Source: Bacteroidota bacterium
Lineage (GTDB): Bacteria > Bacteroidota > Bacteroidia > Bacteroidales > FEN-979
DNA length: 64,000 nt
Assembly (NCBI GenBank): GCA_026391355.1
Contig: JAPLDH010000050.1
Span: forward strand, 32,005 to 96,004
Direction: 5' to 3'
Made by a program: the position numbers and the translations under genes. The notes below the pieces were generated by a model. That model did no database searches. It had not been told where the DNA came from and was given only the letters and a program-made list of their open reading frames with translations. Of this stretch, positions 52,145 to 60,255 are shown one piece after another (position 1 is the first letter of the stretch; each line of letters begins with the position of its first letter).

Positions 52145-55100
52145 ATGATTATCTTCTTTATGATCAAAAAATACCTTGAGCAGATAAATAAAACAACCTT
52201 GCAGGGCGACGCAAGAGAAGAAAGCTACTACCCGCACTTTTCAAATTTCCTGTCTGCTTTTGCCCTTGACACCGGTAAGACAAAAACCCAGATCACAACG
52301 CTGCCCAAAAAAACGGATGCAGGTAACCCGGATTTCAGGGTGTGGGACGGGAAGCAAAGCATTGTGGGGTATGTGGAAGCAAAAAAGCCGGGTGAGAATC
52401 TGGATGTGATCCAGGAATCGGAGCAGTTGAAGCGCTACCGGAAAACGTTCCCAAACCTGATACTTACCGATTTTTATGAATTCCGGTTGTTCCGGAAGGG
52501 CGAACTGATCGATAAAACCTTTGTTGCCCGTTCATCGCTTGCCAAAAAAGGAATTCCTCCCCCGGTCGAGAAAGAGGAAAAGTTTCTGGCGCTGCTAAAC
52601 AAGTTTTTTGCGTTCTCATTGCCAAAATCCACAACGGCTGGGCAATTGGCAAAAGAGCTTGCCTTACGGACGCGATTTCTGCGTGATGAAGTGATCAGCG
52701 TTGAATTGGAACAGGAGCAAAAAGGCCGAGGCGAACTATACGGATTCTATGAAACCTTCAGAAAATTTCTCATCGGCAATCTGAGTGAAAAAGATTTTGC
52801 CGATCTGTTTTCCCAAACCATTACTTATGGGATGTTTGCCGCGCGTACAAGAAGTACGGACGGGTTTAACCGGAAACTGGCATACGATCTGATCCCCAAA
52901 ACCATCGGTATCCTTCGCAATGTGTTCAAATTTGTTTCTCAGGGGGATCTGCCCAGGAACATGGAGGTAATGATCGATGATATTGCCGAAGTACTGGGAG
53001 CAGCCGATGTAAAAAACATCCTGCATCAATATTACAAGGCAGGCAAAGGGGAGGACCCTATTGTGCATTTCTACGAGACCTTTCTGAGTGAGTACGACCC
53101 TGCTACCCGTGAAAAACGAGGTGTTTATTACACACCCGAACCTATAGTGCGTTACATCGTGCGCAGCGTGCACGAACTGCTGAAAACGCATTTTGACTTA
53201 AGCGACGGTTTGGCAAGCAAGGAGGTAACGCTGCTCGACCCAGCCGGAGGCACGCTTACTTTTCCGGCTGAAGCCATAAAGCTTGCGGTAAAAGAATATT
53301 CGGATAAATATGGGGAAGGCGGGGTGAACAATCTGATCAGCGGGCAGATCCTGAAAAACTTTTACGCTTTTGAGCTGATGATGGCGCCTTATGCCATAGG
53401 GCATATCAAGGTGAGTTTCCTGCTGGAAGAACTGGGTTATACCATGAAAGACGATGAACGGTTCAAGCTCTTCCTTACGAACACGCTCGATATGGAAGAC
53501 CTGGCTCAGACCCATATCCCCGGACTCGAAAGCCTGAGCGATGAAAGCCACGAGGCAGGAAGGGTGAAAAAAGATGAACCTCTCCTCGTGATCATAGGAA
53601 ACCCGCCATATAGCGGACATTCTGCCAATAAAAATGACTGGACAGAGAAATTACTGAAAGAGAATTTAGACGGTGCGACTAATTATTACGAAGTGGATGG
53701 AAAACCACTTGGAGAAAAAAACCCGAAATGGTTGCAGGATGATTATGTAAAATTTTTACGATTCGCCCAATGGAAAATCCATAAGGCCGGCAGAGGAATT
53801 GTTGGAATGATCACAAACCACAGCTATCTTGACAATCCGACCTTCAGGGGCATGCGCCAGAGTCTGATGAATACATATAATGAGATCTATATCATTGACC
53901 TGCATGGAAACTCATTAAAAAAGGAAACAGCCCCGGATGGTAGTAAGGATGAGAATGTATTTGACATCATGCAAGGGGTAAGCATCGCGATTTTTGTGAA
54001 AAAGAAAGATAAAAAAGGCTGTCAGATATTTGTGAAAGATTTGCAAGGACTGAGGGAAGAAAAATACAAATGGCTTAATAAAAAATCTTTTTCCAAAAAC
54101 GATTATGAAAAAGTACAACCTTCAATTCCTTTTTATTTTCTGAAGAAAGATAATACGAAAGGAATTAAAGAGTATTTGAACTGGATGGGTATTCAGGAAA
54201 TATTCCCGGTTTCTAACACTGGGATAGTTACAAAAAGAGATAATTTAGCTATTGCCTATGAAAAGGAAACATTATTGAATAATATTAATACATTCAGAAA
54301 CAAAATACTAACAGATGAATTCGTCGCTGATGTATTTAAACTCCCTTTGAAAGATTTAGATAAATGGAACTTGGTGAAATCCAGGGAGGTTTTACGGAAA
54401 ATTGAAAATTTACAGGAATTTATAAAAATTATTACATACAGACCTTTTGATAATCGATCAATTTTTTATCACGAATATATTGTAGCGAGAAGGGTTTATT
54501 CAGTTATGTCAAACATGTTCCAAAAAAATACTTGTTTGTTAACAGGGAAAAATTGGAGCTCGGTAGGTTCAAAAACATTTGATTTAGCATACATCTCTGA
54601 AAATATTGTTGATCTGAACTGCTTCAGACGTGGAGGGACAATGATGTTCCCTCTATACCTATATAAACCTTTAGAAGAAACGAAAAAGAAAACAAGTATT
54701 CAAACTATGATGCTCTTTGAACCTGAAGAGAAATATGGTAAAGAAAGCAAAAAGCCAAATATTTCCTCCAAAGTATTTGAGCAAATGGAAAAAGCATATT
54801 CAAAAAAACCTACCCCTGAGCAAATACTCTATTATTGCTATGCCATAATGTACACCAATACCTATCGTGAGAAATATGCAGAATTCCTGAAAATAGATTT
54901 CCCTCGAATACCCTTTACCGCCGATCATAAACTGTTTTTGCAAATGGTAGAACTGGGTGGGGAACTTGTGCAGCTTCACCTTCTTAAAAGCAAAGCATTG
55001 AACAACCCAACCACCAAATACAAAGGAAGGGGCGAAGACTTGATCGTGAAGCCAATCTATGACGAGAAGAATCAATGTGTTTTCATTAATGAAACCAAAT

Positions 55101-55306
55101 ATTTTGAAGGGATAAGCAAAGAGGTTTGGGAATATCATATAGGCGGTTATCAGGTAATGGAAAAATATCTGAAAGACCGCAAAGGTCGCCAGATGACCGA
55201 CCCCGCCACTTATTGCAAAATTGCTGCGGCTATCGAAAAGACCATAGAAGCCCAGGAAAAAGCTGACCTCCTTTATAGGTTAGTAGAGAAAAATGTGCTT
55301 GAATAG
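52145..55306 (+). CDS. Single-chain restriction-modification enzyme (type IIG/ISP-like)
   Basis: Of 1053 residues. Residues about 10-150 look like a PD-(D/E)xK nuclease: NPDFRVWDG with Asp63, and VEAKKPGEN with Glu78 and Lys80. A helical linker follows. The adenine-methyltransferase domain has YDPATREKRGVYYTPEPIV, motif I as LLDPAGGTLTFP (from Asp365) and the catalytic NPPYSGHSANK (Asn486 to Tyr489). The remaining 500 residues probably include target recognition. One polypeptide would therefore cut and methylate DNA. Motif I lacks the usual Cys-Gly-x-Gly order. No separate specificity or helicase gene is near. It sits on the opposite strand between odhB and odhA, suggesting later insertion. 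Start could be 52145 or 52160. Confidence 0.87.
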   Translation: MIIFFMIKKYLEQINKTTLQGDAREESYYPHFSNFLSAFALDTGKTKTQITTLPKKTDAGNPDFRVWDGKQSIVGYVEAKKPGENLDVIQESEQLKRYRKTFPNLILTDFYEFRLFRKGELIDKTFVARSSLAKKGIPPPVEKEEKFLALLNKFFAFSLPKSTTAGQLAKELALRTRFLRDEVISVELEQEQKGRGELYGFYETFRKFLIGNLSEKDFADLFSQTITYGMFAARTRSTDGFNRKLAYDLIPKTIGILRNVFKFVSQGDLPRNMEVMIDDIAEVLGAADVKNILHQYYKAGKGEDPIVHFYETFLSEYDPATREKRGVYYTPEPIVRYIVRSVHELLKTHFDLSDGLASKEVTLLDPAGGTLTFPAEAIKLAVKEYSDKYGEGGVNNLISGQILKNFYAFELMMAPYAIGHIKVSFLLEELGYTMKDDERFKLFLTNTLDMEDLAQTHIPGLESLSDESHEAGRVKKDEPLLVIIGNPPYSGHSANKNDWTEKLLKENLDGATNYYEVDGKPLGEKNPKWLQDDYVKFLRFAQWKIHKAGRGIVGMITNHSYLDNPTFRGMRQSLMNTYNEIYIIDLHGNSLKKETAPDGSKDENVFDIMQGVSIAIFVKKKDKKGCQIFVKDLQGLREEKYKWLNKKSFSKNDYEKVQPSIPFYFLKKDNTKGIKEYLNWMGIQEIFPVSNTGIVTKRDNLAIAYEKETLLNNINTFRNKILTDEFVADVFKLPLKDLDKWNLVKSREVLRKIENLQEFIKIITYRPFDNRSIFYHEYIVARRVYSVMSNMFQKNTCLLTGKNWSSVGSKTFDLAYISENIVDLNCFRRGGTMMFPLYLYKPLEETKKKTSIQTMMLFEPEEKYGKESKKPNISSKVFEQMEKAYSKKPTPEQILYYCYAIMYTNTYREKYAEFLKIDFPRIPFTADHKLFLQMVELGGELVQLHLLKSKALNNPTTKYKGRGEDLIVKPIYDEKNQCVFINETKYFEGISKEVWEYHIGGYQVMEKYLKDRKGRQMTDPATYCKIAAAIEKTIEAQEKADLLYRLVEKNVLE

Positions 55307-55359
55307 GTACTGAATGTTAAATTAAAGGAAAAAGATCGGGTAAACTATAAAAACAAACC

Positions 55360-55875
55360 ATGAAAACCAATTTCATTATTTTGACCGTATTAGGAATTGC
55401 CCTTTGTTTCAGCGGGTGCAAAAAGAAATCAACTGACGATCAGAACAATTCCTCAAAAACAATCTTCTCCTCAAAATTTGAAACCCAGGCTGAACTGAAT
55501 GCCTGGTCACAAACTTCCGGGGGGAAAGCATTTATTGATGGAAGTGCTGTAAAATTTGACAGTATTACCGGCTGTTTCCATTTTGAAACCATAAATTTAA
55601 TTCCCGTTAAAACCGGAAAATCCTATGAATTAAGGTTGACTGGAAAGGTTAATTATCATTTAGCCGGAGACCCGGTCTTATGCGCAGGAGATTTCATTAT
55701 CTGGTTGGTCCAGGGGAACACAAATCTTATTGATGAGAGTTTTGGAAATTACCCCAACTGGACACAAAGGTCATTCTCATTCACAGCAACATCATCCGCT
55801 TCTGTTAAAATTGAATTTTTAATAGGCAGTACCCGTGGGGCATGGATTGATGATATTGCGCTTGTTGAGCTATGA
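55360..55875 (+). CDS. Lipoprotein of unknown function, jelly-roll-like
   Basis: Of 171 residues. Signal peptide with lipobox FSGC gives lipidated Cys20, followed by a polar linker (KKKSTDDQNNSSK). The rest looks like a carbohydrate-binding-module-type beta sandwich: FSSKFETQAELNAW, KTGKSYELRLTGKVNYH, and TQRSFSFTATSSASVKIEFL ending WIDDIALVEL. The order strand-rich, then a final IDDIALVE-like strand, is common in CBM-like domains. It may bind glycans at the cell surface, but ligand residues are not identifiable. It follows the restriction-modification gene by 53 bases on the same strand; a functional link is not obvious. Confidence 0.75.
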   Translation: MKTNFIILTVLGIALCFSGCKKKSTDDQNNSSKTIFSSKFETQAELNAWSQTSGGKAFIDGSAVKFDSITGCFHFETINLIPVKTGKSYELRLTGKVNYHLAGDPVLCAGDFIIWLVQGNTNLIDESFGNYPNWTQRSFSFTATSSASVKIEFLIGSTRGAWIDDIALVEL

Positions 55876-55911
55876 TCCCGACAAGATGTTCAGTTGAATG
55901 AAGGTAACTAT

Positions 55912-58680
55912 TCATCCTTTTTCAGCACAATGCAGCCGGCAGGAAAGATGAGCCTCTTCACAATTACAATAACCAAAGGCCTTTGTAACCAACATCCTTT
56001 GCTGGATCTTGTGCAGTTTTACCGAACCGGTGGCAGTACTTCCGCTAAGCGGTCTTGAAGTAAAACTCAACGGAACATCACGGAAAGTGTTGAGCATATA
56101 TTTCAGCGGACCCATATTTGCGGGTTCTTCCTGGATCCATTCATAATGTTCGGCGGAAGTGTATTTCGCTAATATTGAAGATATTTGTGCAGCCGGGAAT
56201 GGGTACAATTGTTCGATGCGGATGATCGCGGTATCGGTTCTGCTTGATTTTTCCTTTTCTTCTAAAAGATCATAAAAAACTTTTCCGGAACAGAGGATAA
56301 TCCTTTTCATCTTGTTTGGTTCAGTATTTTCATCATCAATAACTTCTTTGAATTTTCCATCCGATAGATCCGCCAGTGAAGAGATACAACGGGGATGACG
56401 GAGAAGACTTTTGGGTGTGAAGATAGCCAGTGGCTTCCGGAATTTCCGATGCAATTGCCTTCTTAGTGCATGGAAGTAATTTGCCGGTGTTGTACAATTC
56501 ACAACCTGGATATTGTCATTACCGCACATTGACAGGAATCTTTCAATCCGTGCACTGGAATGTTCAGGTCCCTGACCTTCATAACCATGCGGTAGTAATA
56601 ATACAAGACCATTCATGGTTTTCCACTTATCTTCAGCACTGGTTAAATATTGATCAATAATAACCTGGCCACCGTTGCTGAAATCCCCGAACTGGGCTTC
56701 CCAGATCGTCAGGGTGAAAGGGGTCGCAAGTGCATAACCGTATTCAAAGCCAAGAACCCCATACTCAGAAAGTAATGAATTATATATCATGAACCTGGCC
56801 TGGTTTTTATCAATAGTTGAAAGTGGAATATATTTTTCTTCAGAATCTTCCACAGTTAACGCTGCGTGACGTTGGGAGAATGTCCCGCGTTGAACATCCT
56901 GGCCACTGAACCGTATTGGAGACCCTTCCTTCAGCAAGGTTCCGAATGCAAGCAATTCAGCCATAGCCCAATCGATCTTCCCACCGGCCGTCATCATCTC
57001 CTTCCGGTCTTCCTGGATCTTGATTATTTTACGGAAAAATGGCTTGTCAGGTGGAAGAGCAGTGATCCGGTCACCGATTTCCCTGAGGATGTTTTCAGCT
57101 ACACCCGTTTCAGGAGAAGTGTCAAAATCGCAGGGCGTGGCCTTTTTGATATTCTTCCATGGATCGGGAAAGAATGTATTGATATCGGTTTTCTCAATCC
57201 CTGAAGCAATCCTGAAAGCATTCTCAAGATGATCGGTTACCCGCTTTTTAATGTCTTTAAGGTTTATTTTATCGAGGATATTTTCCTGCTTTAGCTTTTC
57301 TACATAAATTTCAAGCGGATCGGGATGGTTTTCAATTATCTTATACAGCACAGGTTGGGTAAAACGCGGCTCATCGCTTTCATTATGACCGTATTTCCGG
57401 TATCCAAGCAGGTCGATGAATACATCCCTGTGAAACGCCTGACGGAATTCGATGGCAAGCTGAACTGTAGATACAACCGCTTCAACGTCATCTGCATTAA
57501 TGTGAAAAACCGGGGAAAGAACGGTCTTGCCGACATCGGTACAATACATACTTGATCTGCCGTCGAGGTAATTTGTTGTAAATCCAAGCTGGTTATTAAC
57601 AATCAGATGAATGGTTCCGCCGGTTTTATAACCCTCGAGGTTTGACATCTGGACCACTTCATAAACCACTCCCTCACCGGCAATTGAAGCATCGCCGTGG
57701 ATCAGTACCGGTGCGATCCTGCCGTAATCTCCTGCATAAACCTGATCAATCCTTGCACGCGTGAGTCCTTCCACCACAGGATCAACTGCTTCAAGATGTG
57801 CCGGATTCGGCGATAAGGAGAGCTTAACCTGTTTCCCGCTTTTGGTAATTACCTGCGTTGAGTAACCCAGGTGATATTTGACATCACCCAGCAGACTTTC
57901 ATCCTCATATTCTTTTTCTTCAAACTCTGAGAAAATCTGTTCATAGGGTTTGTTCATGATATTGCCAAGCACATTCAGACGGCCACGATGGGCCATTCCG
58001 ATGATAAATTCACCTATCCCGAGATCAGCTCCTTTTTCAATCAGCGCATCTATTGCAGGGATCAATGATTCGACGCCTTCCAGCGAAAAGCTTTTGTGCC
58101 CGGGGAACCGTTTGTGGATGAACTTCTCGAACAACACCGCCTCTGATAATTTATTTACGATTTTTTCCCTGATGCTGACATCAAATTCCGGGTTGTTCCC
58201 AGGCTGCTCCATTTTGTTCTTCAGCCAGTCGATCATTTCCGGGTTCTGAATATCCATATATTCCAGGCCGATTGACTGGCAATATATCTGATTCAGGCGA
58301 TCAATGATCTCACTGAGTGTTGCATTGCCGATCCCGATCTCATTCCCCGCATGGAACTTTTTCTGCAGATCTTCTTTGGTCAGTTGGAAATTCTCAAGGT
58401 CTAAAGTAGGCAGGTATTTTCTGCGTGTCCTTACCGGATTTGTCCGGGTGAACAGGTGCCCTCGCTGCCTGTAACCATTGATTAGGTTCAGGACTTTGAA
58501 TTCACTGGGATATATGACTTCTTCTTTACGGTCCCCCTGATAATTCATCATACAGAATTCAAAACCCTCGAAGAACTTTCTCCAGCTTTCATCAACAGAC
58601 TCTGGATCCTTTCTGAACCGGTCAAATAATTCATCAATAACAGAGTTATCAATATTATTCAAATACGAGAATCGATCCAT
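55912..58680 (-). CDS. odhA: 2-oxoglutarate dehydrogenase E1 component
   Basis: About 922 residues. The N terminus MDRFSYLNNIDNSVIDELF begins the usual E1 helix that binds E2. Thiamine-enzyme motifs follow: FIIGMAHRGRLNVLGNIMNK (cut), HGDASIAGEGVVYEV, NNQLGFTTN, GYRKYGHNESDEPRFTQP, and the transketolase-like second half with RGTFSQRHAAL, GFEYGYAL, EAQFGDFSNGGQ and PHGYEGQGPEHSS. It decarboxylates 2-oxoglutarate and loads the succinyl group onto OdhB. The C terminus runs past the usual LV..AF end by about 20 residues with four cysteines (GYCNCEEAHLSCRLHCAEKG), which is unusual. The ATG at 58680 is supported by a promoter element 25 bases away. Confidence 0.95.
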   Translation of the reverse strand: MDRFSYLNNIDNSVIDELFDRFRKDPESVDESWRKFFEGFEFCMMNYQGDRKEEVIYPSEFKVLNLINGYRQRGHLFTRTNPVRTRRKYLPTLDLENFQLTKEDLQKKFHAGNEIGIGNATLSEIIDRLNQIYCQSIGLEYMDIQNPEMIDWLKNKMEQPGNNPEFDVSIREKIVNKLSEAVLFEKFIHKRFPGHKSFSLEGVESLIPAIDALIEKGADLGIGEFIIGMAHRGRLNVLGNIMNKPYEQIFSEFEEKEYEDESLLGDVKYHLGYSTQVITKSGKQVKLSLSPNPAHLEAVDPVVEGLTRARIDQVYAGDYGRIAPVLIHGDASIAGEGVVYEVVQMSNLEGYKTGGTIHLIVNNQLGFTTNYLDGRSSMYCTDVGKTVLSPVFHINADDVEAVVSTVQLAIEFRQAFHRDVFIDLLGYRKYGHNESDEPRFTQPVLYKIIENHPDPLEIYVEKLKQENILDKINLKDIKKRVTDHLENAFRIASGIEKTDINTFFPDPWKNIKKATPCDFDTSPETGVAENILREIGDRITALPPDKPFFRKIIKIQEDRKEMMTAGGKIDWAMAELLAFGTLLKEGSPIRFSGQDVQRGTFSQRHAALTVEDSEEKYIPLSTIDKNQARFMIYNSLLSEYGVLGFEYGYALATPFTLTIWEAQFGDFSNGGQVIIDQYLTSAEDKWKTMNGLVLLLPHGYEGQGPEHSSARIERFLSMCGNDNIQVVNCTTPANYFHALRRQLHRKFRKPLAIFTPKSLLRHPRCISSLADLSDGKFKEVIDDENTEPNKMKRIILCSGKVFYDLLEEKEKSSRTDTAIIRIEQLYPFPAAQISSILAKYTSAEHYEWIQEEPANMGPLKYMLNTFRDVPLSFTSRPLSGSTATGSVKLHKIQQRMLVTKAFGYCNCEEAHLSCRLHCAEKG

Positions 58681-58704
58681 ATATATATCATATTTTGCAT
58701 GTGA

Positions 58705-58712
58705 CAAAGTTA
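58705..58712 (-). promoter_or_regulatory. Promoter -7 element of odhA
   Basis: Minus-strand TAACTTTG matches TAnnTTTG and gives a leader of about 18 bases. It lies downstream of a longer in-frame extension to 58773, which is therefore excluded. Confidence 0.6.
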
Positions 58713-58743
58713 AAAACAAAGTACGATCACCCCGGAAAAAAAC

Positions 58744-58751
58744 TAATTTTG
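58744..58751 (+). promoter_or_regulatory. Promoter -7 element of the dipeptidase gene
   Basis: TAATTTTG followed by C, facing right, back to back with the odhA promoter. The predicted leader of about 100 bases contains a short-word repeat block. Confidence 0.5.
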
Positions 58752-58810
58752 CAGAAAACTTAACCAAAAACACAGTACCAGACAGCCAATGGTTATAATT
58801 AAAAAATTAT

Positions 58811-58857
58811 TCATTAACTCACCAGTTCGCCAGTTCACCAATTCACCAGTTATCTAA
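58811..58857. repeat. 9-bp word repeats before the dipeptidase start
   Basis: Consecutive units of the form ACTCACCAG, TTCGCCAG, TTCACCAAT and TTCACCAGT, ending two bases before the ATG. A related CCAGTTCACCAATTCACTAG stretch precedes ispF. Confidence 0.75.
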
Positions 58858-58858
58858 G

Positions 58859-60238
58859 ATGCTGATAATTACCGACTATATTAACGAGAACAGCGACAGG
58901 TTTCTGGAAGAACTTTTCGGATGGATCCGGATTCCGTCGATCAGTTCCGATTCCGAGCGAAAGGAGGACATGATCAGGTCTGCTGAATATATCAGGAACC
59001 GTTTACGGGAAGCCGGCGCTGATAATTGCGAAGTAATTCCTATTGAAGGTAATCCAGTAGTATTTGGCGAGAAGATAATCGATCCTTCTTTTCCAACCGT
59101 ACTTGTTTATGGACATTATGATGTAATGCCTGTTGATCCTGAAGAATCCTGGATATCTCCGCCCTTCAGACCCGAGGTTAGGGATGAATGTATCTATGGC
59201 AGGGGTGCAGATGATGATAAAGGCCAGACTTATATGCAGATCAAGGCTTTTGAGTTGATGGTGAAGAACGACATTCTTCCATGCAATGTAAAGTTCATGA
59301 TTGAAGGAGAGGAAGAGGTCGGTTCGCCTAACATCGCCCGGTTCTGCACTGAAAATAAAGAAAAACTGAAATCCGATATCATTCTCGTATCCGATACAAA
59401 CATGATCTCTATGGATTGTCCCTCCATTACTGTAGGGCTGAGAGGCCTGGCATACATGGAAGTAGAGGTCACAGGTCCCAATAAGGATCTCCATTCCGGA
59501 ATATTTGGCGGAGCAGTGGCCAACCCTGCAAATATTCTTGCTACCATGATTGCATCATTGGTCGACCACGAAGGAAAAATCACCATACCGGGTTTTTATG
59601 ATGATGTTATTGATATAAGTTTGCATGAACGGGAACAAATGGCCAAAGCGCTGTTCGATGAGGAAGAATTTAAAAATGAGGTAGAAGTGGATGAATTGTT
59701 TGGAGAGAAAGACTTCACGACCCGCGAACGCACCGGCATTCGCCCGGCCCTTGATATAAATGGCATCTGGAGCGGATATACCGGGGAAGGAACCAAGACT
59801 GTACTTCCTTCAAAAGCCTGGGCAAAAATTTCGATGCGCCTTGTACCTGACCAGGACTTCCGGAAAATTTCACAACTTTTCACGAATCACCTGATCTCGA
59901 TTGCCCCAAAATATGTAAAGGTGAATGTAAAATACCTCCATGGGGGACAGGCATATGTATCACCCGTCAATACTATTGGTTATCTTGCTGCAAACAAGGC
60001 TATTGAGTCGGCAATGGGTAAAAAAATGGTACCTGTCAGAAGTGGTGGCAGTATTCCGATCATTCCTCAGTTTGAAGAAATTCTGGGTGTAAAATCCATT
60101 TTATTAGGATTTGGACTTGAATCAGACGATGCTCATTCACCGAATGAACATTTCCCCTTATTCAATTTCTTTAAAGGCATTGAAACCATTACCCATTTCT
60201 TTATGCATTATGCAGAAATGATGCAGGGGAATAAGTAA
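58859..60238 (+). CDS. M20-family dipeptidase
   Basis: Of 459 residues. It has the M20 zinc motifs: YGHYDVMPVD with His86 and Asp88, GADDDKG with the bridging Asp, EGEEEVGS with the catalytic Glu pair, a VSDTNM block, and a late His in DDAHSPNEHFPL. A dimerisation domain (about residues 195-330) interrupts the catalytic one, as usual. It hydrolyses dipeptides using two metal ions, probably in the cytoplasm since no signal peptide is visible. Closest in form to Xaa-His/beta-Ala-His dipeptidases, but substrate is not assignable. The next gene converges on it. Confidence 0.92.
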   Translation: MLIITDYINENSDRFLEELFGWIRIPSISSDSERKEDMIRSAEYIRNRLREAGADNCEVIPIEGNPVVFGEKIIDPSFPTVLVYGHYDVMPVDPEESWISPPFRPEVRDECIYGRGADDDKGQTYMQIKAFELMVKNDILPCNVKFMIEGEEEVGSPNIARFCTENKEKLKSDIILVSDTNMISMDCPSITVGLRGLAYMEVEVTGPNKDLHSGIFGGAVANPANILATMIASLVDHEGKITIPGFYDDVIDISLHEREQMAKALFDEEEFKNEVEVDELFGEKDFTTRERTGIRPALDINGIWSGYTGEGTKTVLPSKAWAKISMRLVPDQDFRKISQLFTNHLISIAPKYVKVNVKYLHGGQAYVSPVNTIGYLAANKAIESAMGKKMVPVRSGGSIPIIPQFEEILGVKSILLGFGLESDDAHSPNEHFPLFNFFKGIETITHFFMHYAEMMQGNK

Positions 60239-60255
60239 TTTTCTCATCACCGCTG

